Shown one piece after another: positions 44,486-53,297 of a DNA stretch of 64,000 nucleotides. The stretch is from contig NZ_KE387241.1 in assembly GCF_000430765.1 (NCBI RefSeq), positions 205,617 through 269,616 of the forward strand, in the 5' to 3' direction. Position numbers and translations under genes: made by a program. Each line of letters starts with the position of its first letter. Position 1 is the stretch's first letter. Under the pieces are notes generated by a model, which saw nothing but the letters and a program-made list of their open reading frames with translations, was not told the origin of the DNA and did not search any database. This stretch comes from Peribacillus kribbensis DSM 17871 (GTDB lineage Bacteria; Bacillota; Bacilli; Bacillales; DSM-1321).

Positions 44486-45301
44486 CTAGCGGTGCTGAGT
44501 TCTGATAGTTATTCTCTGGGCAGTGGATTTGGATCGGGCTTTCTTTAAACAATTCCAGCCATTCGCTAGGATCAATCCAATGAATAAGTAATTCAATCCT
44601 CCAAATAGTCCATAGACGGCTGTTCCAACAACAGCCGTCAAAAGCCCGTATATTATCTGGTCTTTATCCTTCGCTGGAGAAGTCGGCGGGTCTGTGAGCA
44701 TAATGAACCCAAAGAAAAGGATTGCATTAATAAATGGAGGACGAAGAGCCTCCATCTCAGCTTCCGGATTATAGAATCCGATTAAAAGCATGAGAACGAA
44801 CGAAACACCCAGGAATGTAAAGACCATAGGGAATTTATTTACACGGCCGGTAATCAGATATCCCCCTAAAATAAGCAGCAGCAGGGTCCAACCCGGCAGA
44901 TCGCCAAATGCCCCCCACCAGCTTTGTCCGGAATGATAGAGCAATTGGGATAAAAGCAGACCCATGACAGCAGGGTTGAAGATATGTTTCTTCTTATAAA
45001 TCAGTATGTACTTAGACAAAACTGCCATTAATGAAGTCACGCAAACGACTCCAAGAGGTGAAGACGAGCTTAGGATGGAAGAAATAATTAATCCAGTGAT
45101 AATGGCGCTATAAGGAAAGGCCCATTTTTCTTTTTTTATTGCCCTTACCAGGGTCTCCGCAAATACGGAGACCAGCACCGCCATAATCGCATGAAGAATC
45201 CCCGTTATTTCTTTATATCCAATTGAAGCGATCACCAGGTACATGATTAGTACAAGGGTCACATAACCCTTAGGTGTCTTGAGCCATTTTCTCACGGTCA
45301 T
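44486..45301 (-). CDS. RnfD/NqrB-like membrane protein
   Basis: A 271-residue polytopic protein with about nine hydrophobic helices, resembling subunit D of Rnf or subunit B of Na+-NQR. Matching parts are FNPAVMGLLLSQLL and FFGFIMLTDPPTSPAKDKDQ, the conserved TDPxTSP loop. The SGAT-type flavinylation motif usual in RnfD/NqrB is not seen, so this member probably does not carry covalent FMN itself. The ATG overlaps the TAA of the ApbE gene, so the genes are coupled. It likely passes electrons across the membrane to the FMN-binding partner. No other Rnf/Nqr subunit is present. Confidence 0.82.
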   Translation of the reverse strand: MTVRKWLKTPKGYVTLVLIMYLVIASIGYKEITGILHAIMAVLVSVFAETLVRAIKKEKWAFPYSAIITGLIISSILSSSSPLGVVCVTSLMAVLSKYILIYKKKHIFNPAVMGLLLSQLLYHSGQSWWGAFGDLPGWTLLLLILGGYLITGRVNKFPMVFTFLGVSFVLMLLIGFYNPEAEMEALRPPFINAILFFGFIMLTDPPTSPAKDKDQIIYGLLTAVVGTAVYGLFGGLNYLFIGLILANGWNCLKKARSKSTAQRITIRTQHR

Positions 45302-46189
45302 TTAGAACCCTCCCAATCTATCTATTTGTAAATCATTCTTAATCAATAGTCCTTTAAGATTCATAGACTCCAGTAATTCCCTTCCCTTTTCCCTTCCAAG
45401 TAAAAATGTTATCGTGGAAAAGGCATCAGCCATCATCGCAAAGGGAGCAATGACACTTGAACTGATTAAATCATTCGGTGATTCCTTAGTTCTCGGACTA
45501 ATCATATGATGCATGCCTGGAATTTCTTTATTCATGCGCTCATAGCTTCCTGATGTACAAATTGCTTCATCCGAAAGATTAACAGTCTCAATCACGCGGC
45601 CCTTCTTTTTGGGATGCTGAATCCCTATTTCCCAGGGCTGCCCATTCTCATCCGATCCCCCGGCATATACATCTCCCCCAGCATTTATGATAAAGCCGGC
45701 GAATTTCCTTAGTTCATTTGCCGCCAGGTCGATAGCGAATCCCTTCGCCACAGCCCCAAGATCAATGATAAGAGGCTTTTTCAGATAGAGAGTTTGAAGG
45801 TGTTCATCTAAAACAATATCCCGAAAATCACCATGCTCTGCTAATGGTGTATATATCGTTTCCTGGGTGAGATAATGACGGTTGTATCCATGCTCCTCCA
45901 ACAGCTTACCGATGGCTGGATCAAATTCTCCGCTTGTCAGCTCTGCAGCGTTAAGAGCGAATTTTAGGGGTTCAAATAAGAAAGGACTTATCTTGACGGG
46001 CTTCCCTACTGTTTGGCAGGCCTTCATCACTTCACTTTCAGGAGTAAACCGGCTGCAGGCCTGTTCCACCCTATGGAAAACCTGAAAGGCCCTGTCCACC
46101 CTGACCCCGGCTGCTGATCGTTCTTCTGGATTTTTTGTAACGACTTGTATTTTCACCACAGTATCCATATATAATTTTGCTTTTATCAT
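45302..46189 (-). CDS. apbE: FAD:protein FMN transferase
   Basis: A 295-residue ApbE enzyme. It moves FMN from FAD to a threonine of a target protein. Signature parts are AVAKGFAIDLAANEL, INAGGDVYAGG, SDEAICTSGSYERM, HHMISPRTKESPN and MMADAFSTITFLLGREKG. Unlike many ApbE proteins it has no lipoprotein or Sec signal at its N-terminus (MIKAKLYMDTVVKIQVV), which suggests action in the cytoplasm or an unrecognised export route. The clear target is the FMN-binding protein encoded 9 bp upstream. Confidence 0.92.
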   Translation of the reverse strand: MIKAKLYMDTVVKIQVVTKNPEERSAAGVRVDRAFQVFHRVEQACSRFTPESEVMKACQTVGKPVKISPFLFEPLKFALNAAELTSGEFDPAIGKLLEEHGYNRHYLTQETIYTPLAEHGDFRDIVLDEHLQTLYLKKPLIIDLGAVAKGFAIDLAANELRKFAGFIINAGGDVYAGGSDENGQPWEIGIQHPKKKGRVIETVNLSDEAICTSGSYERMNKEIPGMHHMISPRTKESPNDLISSSVIAPFAMMADAFSTITFLLGREKGRELLESMNLKGLLIKNDLQIDRLGGF

Positions 46190-46198
46190 AGAGTCACC

Positions 46199-46657
46199 TT
46201 ACGCATTTCGAGCGAGAGAGAGTGCTTCCTGCACGGCATCCTGAAACGCCTCAGTGCTGTAAGTTGCACCTGATACATTGGTTGTTTGGGCACTCTGACT
46301 CTTCAATACCTCGTCAGGCAGACCCTCTATATCCGTTTCAGAATAGTGCATGGCAAAGTTTCTGATCTCAACATCGATAATTTTGTCTTTTTTTATAGTT
46401 ACGGCGACCTCAATAGACCCCCGCCTGTTTTCCCCGATTCCGGTGAATATCCCTTCTTTATACATGCTTTTTGCCTTCACTTGGGGTGAAGCAGACATAT
46501 TGCTGTCTTTCTTGCTGCCTTTTCCTATGTGGACATGTGCGTGCTTCTCTTCAGCCAGCCGATCCGCCTCATGTTCGGTAGTAAAATAACCGGTTCCATA
46601 GACTGCGGCAATCGCGGCAGAACAAAGCATCACCCACTTATTTTGCATTTTAGCCAT
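46199..46657 (-). CDS. FMN-binding domain protein (RnfG-like), flavinylated
   Basis: A 152-residue protein with an N-terminal membrane anchor (residues 7-25) and an extracytoplasmic FMN-binding domain (about 65-152). The flavinylation motif is NVSGATYST, where the threonine of SGAT would carry FMN. GSIEVAVTIKKDKIIDVEIR is the typical start of the domain. First gene of the FMN-protein/ApbE/RnfD-like operon. GTGAGGAAAC precedes the ATG. Direct repeats upstream suggest control by the divergent two-component system. Confidence 0.9.
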   Translation of the reverse strand: MAKMQNKWVMLCSAAIAAVYGTGYFTTEHEADRLAEEKHAHVHIGKGSKKDSNMSASPQVKAKSMYKEGIFTGIGENRRGSIEVAVTIKKDKIIDVEIRNFAMHYSETDIEGLPDEVLKSQSAQTTNVSGATYSTEAFQDAVQEALSLARNA

Positions 46658-46696
46658 TTTGTTTCCTCACTTCCTGTCTTCTGATGTCTGACTACT

Positions 46697-46730
46697 AGTC
46701 TAAAAGGACCGTCTTAGAATTTTCTTAAAA
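46697..46730 (-). promoter_or_regulatory. Putative operator-promoter of the flavin operon
   Basis: On the minus strand TTTTAAG (46724-46730) and TTCTAAG (46713-46719) are direct repeats spaced 11 bp. After the second hexamer core, 11 nt on, comes TAGACT (46697-46702), a -10-like box. The same arrangement is found at 51440-51484. Confidence 0.55.
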
Positions 46731-46812
46731 ACCTAAGGGAGCTTTTTCTAATAAATTTTAAAGAAAACCCTGATATTATATGTATAAACTTCAAGGGAAG
46801 GATCTGTAGAAA

Positions 46813-47487
46813 ATGCATATGCTTATCATCGAGGATGATACTGCCCTGCTTAGGATTTTAACAACAATATTAGAAGAAGAGGGCTACCAGACGGACCAAT
46901 CCGCCGACGGAAGAGATGGTTTATTCATGGCCCGGTCAGAGTCGTATGATTTATTAATCGTTGATTGGATGCTTCCAGGATTGGACGGTATTTCCTTGAT
47001 TAGAGAGGTACGCAATGAAGGAATCAATACTCCTGTTTTGATCCTGACTGCTAAAGATAGTACAGAAGACAAAGTTCTGGGGCTGGATGCAGGGGCAGAT
47101 GATTATTTGGTTAAGCCTTTTGCGACAGAGGAATTTTTAGCCAGAGTCAGATCGATTCTAAGGCGGAGCGGAAAATCAGGTCTTGAAGGAAAGATAACTT
47201 ATGGAAGAATTGTTTTAGATACGAATATAAAACAATGTTTCATAGAAAAGCACTCATTAAAGCTGACCAAAAAGGAATATGAACTCCTTCATTATTTACT
47301 GCAGAATCGGGAACAAATCCTGATGCGTGACCAGATTTACGATCGGATCTGGGGGATTGAATCCAGTGCAGGCGAATCCGTAGTTGATGTGTATATCCAC
47401 TATTTGCGAAAAAAACTGGCCCCGTACAGCTATGGTGATCTTATACGCACCATACGCGGAGTAGGCTATATGCTGGCGGAGGAATGA
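46813..47487 (+). CDS. OmpR-family response regulator
   Basis: A 224-residue regulator. Receiver domain 1-118: acidic pair in IIEDD, phospho-acceptor aspartate in LLIVDWMLPG, conserved LTAKDS and KPF. DNA-binding winged helix 130-222: LTKKEYELLHYLLQNRE, VDVYIHYLRKK and TIRGVGYML. Starts divergently from the FMN-binding protein gene, with about 155 bp between. It is followed after 1 bp by its sensor kinase. The spacing of direct repeats in the shared region fits binding by an OmpR-type dimer, and a TTCTAA/TTTTAA pair also precedes its own promoter. Confidence 0.94.
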   Translation: MHMLIIEDDTALLRILTTILEEEGYQTDQSADGRDGLFMARSESYDLLIVDWMLPGLDGISLIREVRNEGINTPVLILTAKDSTEDKVLGLDAGADDYLVKPFATEEFLARVRSILRRSGKSGLEGKITYGRIVLDTNIKQCFIEKHSLKLTKKEYELLHYLLQNREQILMRDQIYDRIWGIESSAGESVVDVYIHYLRKKLAPYSYGDLIRTIRGVGYMLAEE

Positions 47488-47488
47488 A

Positions 47489-48757
47489 ATGTTCAAAAGA
47501 ACCCAGCAGCAACTAGTGCTTCTGAATTCCATGGTACTCTTTATCATTTTAGCAAGCTTTGGAACATTTCTTTATTTCTATATGCAGCACCGCTTGGATA
47601 GGCAGGTGGATGAAACACTTAATCACATCCAAACACACATAGCCAGGGAGCATACCCGTGAATATTCCAAACTGGTTCATCCTGATGAAGACAATGACGA
47701 CAATCGGATTGTTTATTTGATCTGGGGGCATGGCGGCACACTTCAAGGAGAATTTCCACAGGATTATATATCCGGGGAAACAAAAAAGTACCTTTCAAAA
47801 GAAAGAGCTGCTTCACCAAAGAATGTCCGAATCAATGGGATGGACTACAGGATCATTGATGTTGCCATACATCGATTTTTGCTGATAGGCGGCAGCCGGG
47901 AATATGTAAAAAGAATCCAATTGGTCTATAACCTTAAACGTGAAAGAGAAATGCTTGAGCACCTCCGTGTTTTCATAGAGCTGGGGAGTCTTATTTCCAT
48001 CGCGGTCTCCCTCCTGGCGGGGTATTTCTTAGCAAATAAAGCATTGGTTCCGATTAATAGAGCCTGGAATAAACAGACCCAATTCGTGACGGATGCCTCC
48101 CATGAACTGCGTACCCCTCTTGCTGTGATGAAGCTCAACCTGGAGCGCTTGTTCCGCCATCCTAAAAGCAGCATTGAGGAAGAAAGTCAGAATATTTCAC
48201 AGGCGATCAGTGAAATTAATTATATGGCGAAAATGGTTTCCGATTTACTCGCATTGGCCCGGTCAGATTCCAATCAACTCGAAATGGCCTTTAGTAATGT
48301 GAACTTAAGTGATTTATTACACAAAGCTGCCAGCGATTTTTCCGAATTCGCTTTTCTAAAGGATATTCATTTTACTTCCACCATTGAAGAATATGTTAAT
48401 GTTCAGGGGAATGAAGAAAGGCTTTATCAATTAATCATGATTATTTTGGATAATTCACTGAAGTATACATCTGCAGGAGGGGAGATCGCTCTTTTTTCCA
48501 ATGTGAAAGGCGGGGCTGTATATATTTCCATAATAGACAGTGGCGCCGGGATTCCAAAAGAGGATTTGCCTTTCATATTTGACCGTTTTTTTAGGGGCGA
48601 TAAGACAAGGACCAGAAAATTTGAGGGGACAGGCCTGGGGCTTTCTATTGCAAAGTGGATCGTTGAACTGCACAGGGGAAGAATCCGGGCTGAAAGTGAG
48701 GCAGGAGCAGGTACCAGGATTTTTATCCAGCTCCCCTCCATGAAGCGGCATCCGTAA
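47489..48757 (+). CDS. Membrane sensor histidine kinase
   Basis: A 422-residue kinase. Helix 1 at residues 10-33, an extracytoplasmic region of about 130 residues, helix 2 near 165-190 (SIAVSLLAGYFLANKALVP), then HisKA with phosphorylated histidine in DASHELRTPL, N-box in MIILDNSLKYT, and G-boxes DSGAGIP and GTGLGLSIA. It starts 2 bp after the regulator stop, so it is translationally coupled to it. The signal is unknown; from gene context it may be a redox or electron-acceptor cue at the membrane surface. Confidence 0.93.
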   Translation: MFKRTQQQLVLLNSMVLFIILASFGTFLYFYMQHRLDRQVDETLNHIQTHIAREHTREYSKLVHPDEDNDDNRIVYLIWGHGGTLQGEFPQDYISGETKKYLSKERAASPKNVRINGMDYRIIDVAIHRFLLIGGSREYVKRIQLVYNLKREREMLEHLRVFIELGSLISIAVSLLAGYFLANKALVPINRAWNKQTQFVTDASHELRTPLAVMKLNLERLFRHPKSSIEEESQNISQAISEINYMAKMVSDLLALARSDSNQLEMAFSNVNLSDLLHKAASDFSEFAFLKDIHFTSTIEEYVNVQGNEERLYQLIMIILDNSLKYTSAGGEIALFSNVKGGAVYISIIDSGAGIPKEDLPFIFDRFFRGDKTRTRKFEGTGLGLSIAKWIVELHRGRIRAESEAGAGTRIFIQLPSMKRHP

Positions 48758-48759
48758 AA

Positions 48760-48787
48760 AAAAGGCACTGCAACCGCAGCGCCTTTT
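48760..48787. terminator. Bidirectional terminator
   Basis: AAAAGGCACTGC/GCAGCGCCTTTT stem with a 4-nt loop, between the convergent kinase and uppP genes. Confidence 0.85.
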
Positions 48788-48790
48788 CTC

Positions 48791-49588
48791 TTACATAATA
48801 ACAAAAATCGTAAACAATACAGCCAGAACAATGCGATAATACGCAAAAATAGACAAACCGATTTTTCCAATCAGCTTCAGGAAGATGACTGCCACAAGCA
48901 TCGCTACGACAAATGCGGTGATAAAACCAATCGCAAACATGGGAATATCGTTTGTATGCAGGAAATCCAGACTTTTAATGAGGTCAAGTCCTGTTGCTCC
49001 TACCATGATCGGCAGGGCCACAAGGAAGGAAAACTCTGCGGATGTTTTGTGGTCGGCCCTTGATAGCAGCCCTCCTGAAATGGTTGACCCTGCTCGGGAA
49101 AATCCGGGAATAACAGCGAGGCATTGGAACAATCCAATGGAAAGTGCCTGCATGTAGCTTAGTTCATCGACAGTCGAGGCTGTAAAGCGGCCGTGCTTCT
49201 TTTCAGCAAAAATCATCAGGATGGCTCCCAAGATAAGGCTGACTACTACAACTTTTGGAGAAAACAGCACATTTTTAATAAAATCATGGAGAATCAGCCC
49301 AACCAAAGCAGCAGGCAGAACACCCAATATTATATGGATGATATCCAATTTCTTGTGGGACTTGCCGATTGTCTTAAAGTTTAGCAGAGATAAGTATCTC
49401 CTCCAGAACAAAACAAGAACTGCAAGCATGGATCCAAGCTGGATAATGACTTCAAATGTTGCGGCTTTCTGCCCCTCAAATCCTAATAAATGGCCGGCCA
49501 GGATCAAGTGCCCTGTAGACGAAACCGGCAGGAATTCTGTCAAGCCTTCAACCACACCAAGGATGAAAGCAATGATATGTTCACTCAT
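48791..49588 (-). CDS. uppP: Undecaprenyl-diphosphatase
   Basis: A 265-residue membrane enzyme of the BacA/UppP family that dephosphorylates undecaprenyl diphosphate for reuse in wall synthesis and confers bacitracin tolerance. Signature motifs are [19 protein letters not shown] near the N-terminus and [19 protein letters not shown] with the conserved arginine and serine. Length is standard. It is a single-gene unit. Confidence 0.95.
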   Translation of the reverse strand: MSEHIIAFILGVVEGLTEFLPVSSTGHLILAGHLLGFEGQKAATFEVIIQLGSMLAVLVLFWRRYLSLLNFKTIGKSHKKLDIIHIILGVLPAALVGLILHDFIKNVLFSPKVVVVSLILGAILMIFAEKKHGRFTASTVDELSYMQALSIGLFQCLAVIPGFSRAGSTISGGLLSRADHKTSAEFSFLVALPIMVGATGLDLIKSLDFLHTNDIPMFAIGFITAFVVAMLVAVIFLKLIGKIGLSIFAYYRIVLAVLFTIFVIM

Positions 49589-49897
49589 GCTGAACCAACT
49601 TTCTTTACTTAGATATCAATTTTCTCTCCATGAATTCTAGCATTTTTCAATGGAAGTTACCATCAATATCAGGTTAATATTATATTAAGTTTACGCATTC
49701 TTTATCCTAAACAATCAATCTAACGTAAATTCCTTTGTGATTGTCAGCTCAAATGTACCGTCTTTTTTCCTGGATTGTCTCTAGTAAGTTATTATCCACA
49801 TAAACCGTCGGCAGTGTCTACATATACCCTCCTCCTTTCTACCACCTCCCTATAATTTGACAAAAATTTGAAATATCCTTTTAAAGACCAAAATAAA
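49589..49897. other. Intergenic region without clear gene
   Basis: About 310 bp between uppP and the mntH terminator. On the minus strand a short reading ends DGTFELTITKEFT, which may be a fragment of a lost gene, but no start or domain can be shown. The uppP promoter should lie at the left of this gap. Confidence 0.4.
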
Positions 49898-49916
49898 AAG
49901 CGGCACAAGGCCGCTT
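49898..49916 (-). terminator. Terminator after mntH
   Basis: AAGCGGC/GCCGCTT stem with a 5-nt loop and TTTTTATTTT on the minus strand. Confidence 0.85.
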
Positions 49917-49949
49917 CCGTAGGATTATATATCAGGCTGAAAATCAGCG

Positions 49950-51191
49950 TCAGCCAAAAAATGTTTCATATAACAGAAATAGATTCAAGCCGACAATCAA
50001 TACTGCAATAACCCATGAGACCAGTGTGGTGACCCGATGATTGACGAGACTGCCCATGATTTTTTTGCTGCTGGTAAACATGATCAGCGGCACGAGGGCA
50101 AACGCAATTCCAAAAGAAAGTACTACCTGGCTTATCACAAGGGCCTTGGAAGGATTGACTCCCACTATGATGATGGCAAGAGGCGGGATCATGGTGATGA
50201 AGCGCCTTAGATAGATAGGAATTCTCCTCTTGATAAAGCCCTGCATGATAATATCGCCCGACATGGTTCCGACCGATGAACTTGAGAGGCCCGCAAAAAG
50301 CAGCCCCACCCCAAAGCAGACAGCAGTAAACGGGCCAAGAATATGCCCAAATTGGTGATAGGCCACATCCAAGTCTTCTATGTTCAGGCCGTTCTTATTG
50401 AAAATGGCGGCAGACACGATCAGCATGCTGGCATTAATCGCTCCCGCGAAGATCATGGCAATGATTACATCCGCCAATTCAAAATGAAAAATTCTCTTTC
50501 TCTCTTCATCATTCGTTCCCTGTATCCTTCTCTGGGTAAGGGCAGAGTGCAGATAGATCGCATGGGGCATGACGGTAGCTCCAAGCATTCCTGCTGATAA
50601 GAGGACGCTGTTGACTCCCTCGAACTTAGGAGTAAACAAGCCTGCCAGGACTGAGTGGCCGTCGGGCTTTGCATCGAATACCTGGATGCCAAAAGCCACC
50701 ACCACCACAAGAATCATGGCTGTTATGAGAAACTCGAGAGACCTCATGCCGCGTCTCTGGATTTCGAGGATCGCGAATGAACCGGCTGCCGCAATGAGGG
50801 CAGAGCCAATCAGCGGAATCCCCAATAATAAATACAGGCCGAGTGCCGCTCCGATGAATTCGGCGAGATCTGTGGCCATAATGACGATCTCTGCCTGGAT
50901 CCATAAGAAAACCGAAGTCTTTTTGGAAAAGCGCTCCCGGCAGAGCTCGGGAAGATTTTTGCCGGTCGCAATCCCAAGCTTGGCAGAGAGTGCCTGAATC
51001 AGTACCGCCATTAGGTTGGAGGCAGCGATTACCCATAATAATGTATATCCATAGGAGGATCCTGCGGTTATATTTGTTGCATAATTTCCTGGATCTATAT
51101 AAGCCACGGCGGCTATGAACGCTGGCCCTAAAAACGGCAGAATCTGCTTTATGCCTTTGGCTTCTTTCCATACTGCTTGTTCTCCAGGCAT
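49950..51191 (-). CDS. mntH: Nramp-family manganese transporter
   Basis: About 413 residues with eleven hydrophobic helices, importing Mn2+ with protons. Metal-site motifs are AYIDPGNYATNI in helix 1 and MPHAIYLHS in helix 6. The frame is open to a TTG at 51260, but that TTG overlaps a -10 box and the first 23 codons cover an operator-like palindrome. The ATG at 51191 has GCAGGTGA at 7 nt spacing and is the better start. Regulation by MntR is likely. A single-gene unit. Confidence 0.92.
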   Translation of the reverse strand: MPGEQAVWKEAKGIKQILPFLGPAFIAAVAYIDPGNYATNITAGSSYGYTLLWVIAASNLMAVLIQALSAKLGIATGKNLPELCRERFSKKTSVFLWIQAEIVIMATDLAEFIGAALGLYLLLGIPLIGSALIAAAGSFAILEIQRRGMRSLEFLITAMILVVVVAFGIQVFDAKPDGHSVLAGLFTPKFEGVNSVLLSAGMLGATVMPHAIYLHSALTQRRIQGTNDEERKRIFHFELADVIIAMIFAGAINASMLIVSAAIFNKNGLNIEDLDVAYHQFGHILGPFTAVCFGVGLLFAGLSSSSVGTMSGDIIMQGFIKRRIPIYLRRFITMIPPLAIIIVGVNPSKALVISQVVLSFGIAFALVPLIMFTSSKKIMGSLVNHRVTTLVSWVIAVLIVGLNLFLLYETFFG

Positions 51192-51221
51192 GAATTTCAC
51201 CTGCTTTCTTTGAGTCGTCTT

Positions 51222-51247
51222 AAAAAGTTTCTCTAGGGAAACTTTTT
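51222..51247. promoter_or_regulatory. Palindromic operator upstream of mntH (MntR-type)
   Basis: Perfect inverted repeat AAAAAGTTTC/GAAACTTTTT with six bases between, located directly downstream of the mntH -10 box. Position and shape fit repressor control by a DtxR/MntR-family regulator in the presence of manganese. The match to the MntR site is inferred from memory of the family. Confidence 0.6.
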
Positions 51248-51259
51248 TCGGTTGTGCCA

Positions 51260-51289
51260 ATTATATATCCATAAATATCAAATTGTCAA
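51260..51289 (-). promoter_or_regulatory. SigA promoter of mntH
   Basis: Minus-strand TTGACA (51284-51289) and TATAAT (51260-51265), both perfect hexamers, with an 18-nt spacer. Transcription would start just upstream of or within the palindrome at 51222-51247. Confidence 0.8.
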
Positions 51290-51439
51290 AGAGAAAATCC
51301 CGACATTTTCCCGGTTTTTTAGTGACTTCTTTTCCGCAAGACAATTCCCTGTTTTCTAACGTACCCTTTTTAAACAGAAGAATATCGTCATTTTTTTCAT
51401 CTTGCGGAGGAATCCTATATTCAGTTTCATTAAAACAGC

Positions 51440-51484
51440 TTTTTAATAGGATTTTAAGGAGGTTTTAATGAACATCTGATACAC
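51440..51484 (+). promoter_or_regulatory. Triple direct repeat and -10 box before di-heme protein gene
   Basis: TTTTAA occurs at 51440-51445, 51451-51456 and 51462-51467, exactly 11 bp apart, followed after 11 nt by TACACT (51479-51484), a -10-like box. The layout equals that upstream of the FMN-binding protein operon. It suggests cooperative binding of an OmpR-family activator on one helix face. A three-codon ORF with AGGAGG lies inside but is probably chance. Confidence 0.6.
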
Positions 51485-51515
51485 TCATCTAAAAAGACAG
51501 AGAAGAAGGAGTCCT

Positions 51516-52139
51516 ATGAAATCAAAAAGCCTGATCTATCCCGCACTAATAGCTGCCGCTGCATGCCTGCTGCTCATTCTTTATTCCCTGCTGGCTGCAA
51601 GACACGGCCTGGAACATCAACCTTCTGGCCCTTTTAAGAATGGCGGGCCAGCAGGAAGCTTTCGCCATGAGAAGGATAATCTGAAGGAAGCATTTAAATT
51701 CCTGGGTACTATAGCTGTCTATGCAGGTGCCTTAAACTTTTTATGGTTTTATTTTAAGAAAAAGCTTAAATCTCCCCTATCGTATATCAAAATAGCGGGA
51801 AGATATCTTCATAAATTCCATACCTATATCGGCTGGGCAGGGCTGATCGCTGCTGCGGTCCATGGAGTCTATTTTCTGCTCAAGGAATTCCAGGATGAGC
51901 ATGTATTAACAGGGATTTCCTCTATCCTCATCCTGCTGACGCTGGCTGTCTACGGATGGCTGTTTAAAAAGCTCCGCAGCAAGAAGCTGATCAGGCAGAT
52001 TCACTTTTACCTGGCCTGCTTGTTCCTATTGGTCCTTCTCATCCACGCAGGCGGTACCATGTTTGCTGCCGCTGCCATCATCATCGGAATATGTGTGATT
52101 GTCTGGTTCCTGGATTCACGAGCTCAAAATAGAAAATAA
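51516..52139 (+). CDS. Ferric-reductase-like di-heme membrane protein
   Basis: A 207-residue membrane protein with about six hydrophobic helices. Two helices each carry a pair of histidines separated by 13 residues: HTYIGWAGLIAAAVH (near 108-122) and HFYLACLFLLVLLIH (near 166-180). This is the bis-heme b arrangement of ferric reductase/NADPH oxidase-type transmembrane domains. No flavin or NAD(P)H domain is fused, so electrons must come from or go to a partner. The matching promoter architecture points to the FMN-binding/ApbE/RnfD-like set at 44.5-46.7 kb. GAAGGAG precedes the ATG. Confidence 0.8.
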   Translation: MKSKSLIYPALIAAAACLLLILYSLLAARHGLEHQPSGPFKNGGPAGSFRHEKDNLKEAFKFLGTIAVYAGALNFLWFYFKKKLKSPLSYIKIAGRYLHKFHTYIGWAGLIAAAVHGVYFLLKEFQDEHVLTGISSILILLTLAVYGWLFKKLRSKKLIRQIHFYLACLFLLVLLIHAGGTMFAAAAIIIGICVIVWFLDSRAQNRK

Positions 52140-52195
52140 ATTCTGAAAATAGTAATATAGGAGTACTACATATCTATGCTGAAAGGAAGGATATT

Positions 52196-52972
52196 GTGGC
52201 ACTCCTAACCTGCCGATTCTATTCAGAAGTACTAAACTTAAGCACCTCCATGACGGTCCTGCTCCCGCAGCAGACTCAGTCCCAGATCGGTATGGAAAAT
52301 AAGATGACATCCGGCAAACATCAGACTCTCTATCTTCTTCATGGGCTGAGTGACGATGACAGCATCTGGACCAGAAGAACATCCATAGAGAGGTATGCGG
52401 CTCCACTGGGTCTTGCTGTCGTGATGCCGCAGGTTCATCACAGCTTCTACACCGATATGAAATACGGCAATAAATTCTGGACTTTTTTAACGGAGGAACT
52501 CCCTTTTATTGCCCGCTCCTTTTTTCCTCTTTCTGAAAAGAGAGAGGACAATTTCGTCGCAGGGCTTTCGATGGGTGGCTATGGTGCCTTGAAATGGGCA
52601 TTAAACCGGCCGGACCAAATAAGCGCTGCTGCAAGTCTGTCAGGAGTTACCGACATCGCAGCTGTTCAGAAAGAAGACAGGCTGCAGCCTGTGCTGGACC
52701 TGGTTTTTGGTAATGAAGAAGTTAAAGGGACTGAACACGATCTTTTCTCGCTCATCGAGAAAAACACGGACCGCAAAGACAGGCCGATGCTTTACCAGGC
52801 CTGCGGCACAGAGGACTTCCTCTACCAGGGCAATGTCCGCTTTAAAGAGCACTGTGAACGCTCCGGCTACCCTCTCACCTCCCTGTTTGAACCGGGAGAA
52901 CATGAATGGGGCTTCTGGGACAAAACCATCCAGGACGTCCTTGCCTGGCTTCCGCTAAAAGGACAAAAATAA
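52196..52972 (+). CDS. Esterase of the EstA/tributyrin esterase (esterase D-like) family
   Basis: A 258-residue alpha/beta hydrolase without signal peptide. Nucleophile elbow GLSMGGYG (serine near 121), oxyanion region YLLHGLSDDDSIW, and C-terminal acid and histidine around CGTEDFLYQ and GEHEWGFW. The start is GTG with GAAAGGAAGG upstream. Members hydrolyse short-chain acyl esters. It lies 56 bp after the di-heme protein gene and may share its transcript. Confidence 0.88.
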   Translation: MALLTCRFYSEVLNLSTSMTVLLPQQTQSQIGMENKMTSGKHQTLYLLHGLSDDDSIWTRRTSIERYAAPLGLAVVMPQVHHSFYTDMKYGNKFWTFLTEELPFIARSFFPLSEKREDNFVAGLSMGGYGALKWALNRPDQISAAASLSGVTDIAAVQKEDRLQPVLDLVFGNEEVKGTEHDLFSLIEKNTDRKDRPMLYQACGTEDFLYQGNVRFKEHCERSGYPLTSLFEPGEHEWGFWDKTIQDVLAWLPLKGQK

Positions 52973-52982
52973 ATATGAATGA

Positions 52983-53033
52983 AAAAGGGCGTCCAGAAGT
53001 CAGGTAAACCTGCTTTCCGGACGTCCTTTTTTT
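52983..53033 (+). terminator. Terminator after esterase gene
   Basis: Imperfect stem of about 17 bp (AAAGGGCGTCCAGAA with TTTCCGGACGTCCTTT) and seven T on the plus strand. Confidence 0.85.
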
Positions 53034-53297
53034 GATTTAAAGATGCCATAGTAATGGACGAGTTCCTTTATTAGAAATACAAGCCTTGTTAATGCATCTG
53101 AATGTTGGATTTTAGAATGAAGAAACATCCTAGGTGGAGAAAAACAAAAAGTCTTCTCCACCTCCTTTTGTTTAGGGACTTATCGAACAGCCTCCTTTTT
53201 ATTCCAAAAAAACTGAGGATGGTCCCCATTTCCCAGCATGATTTCCCGTCAAGCTGATATAGTAGTTTAAAAGGGTATGTAGGAGGAGGTTTTTAAA

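Noticed and set aside
51467-51475. Three-codon leader ORF with a perfect ribosome binding site
   Set aside because: The AGGAGG is explained by the direct repeats, and the ORF lies before the -10 box, so it would not be transcribed.
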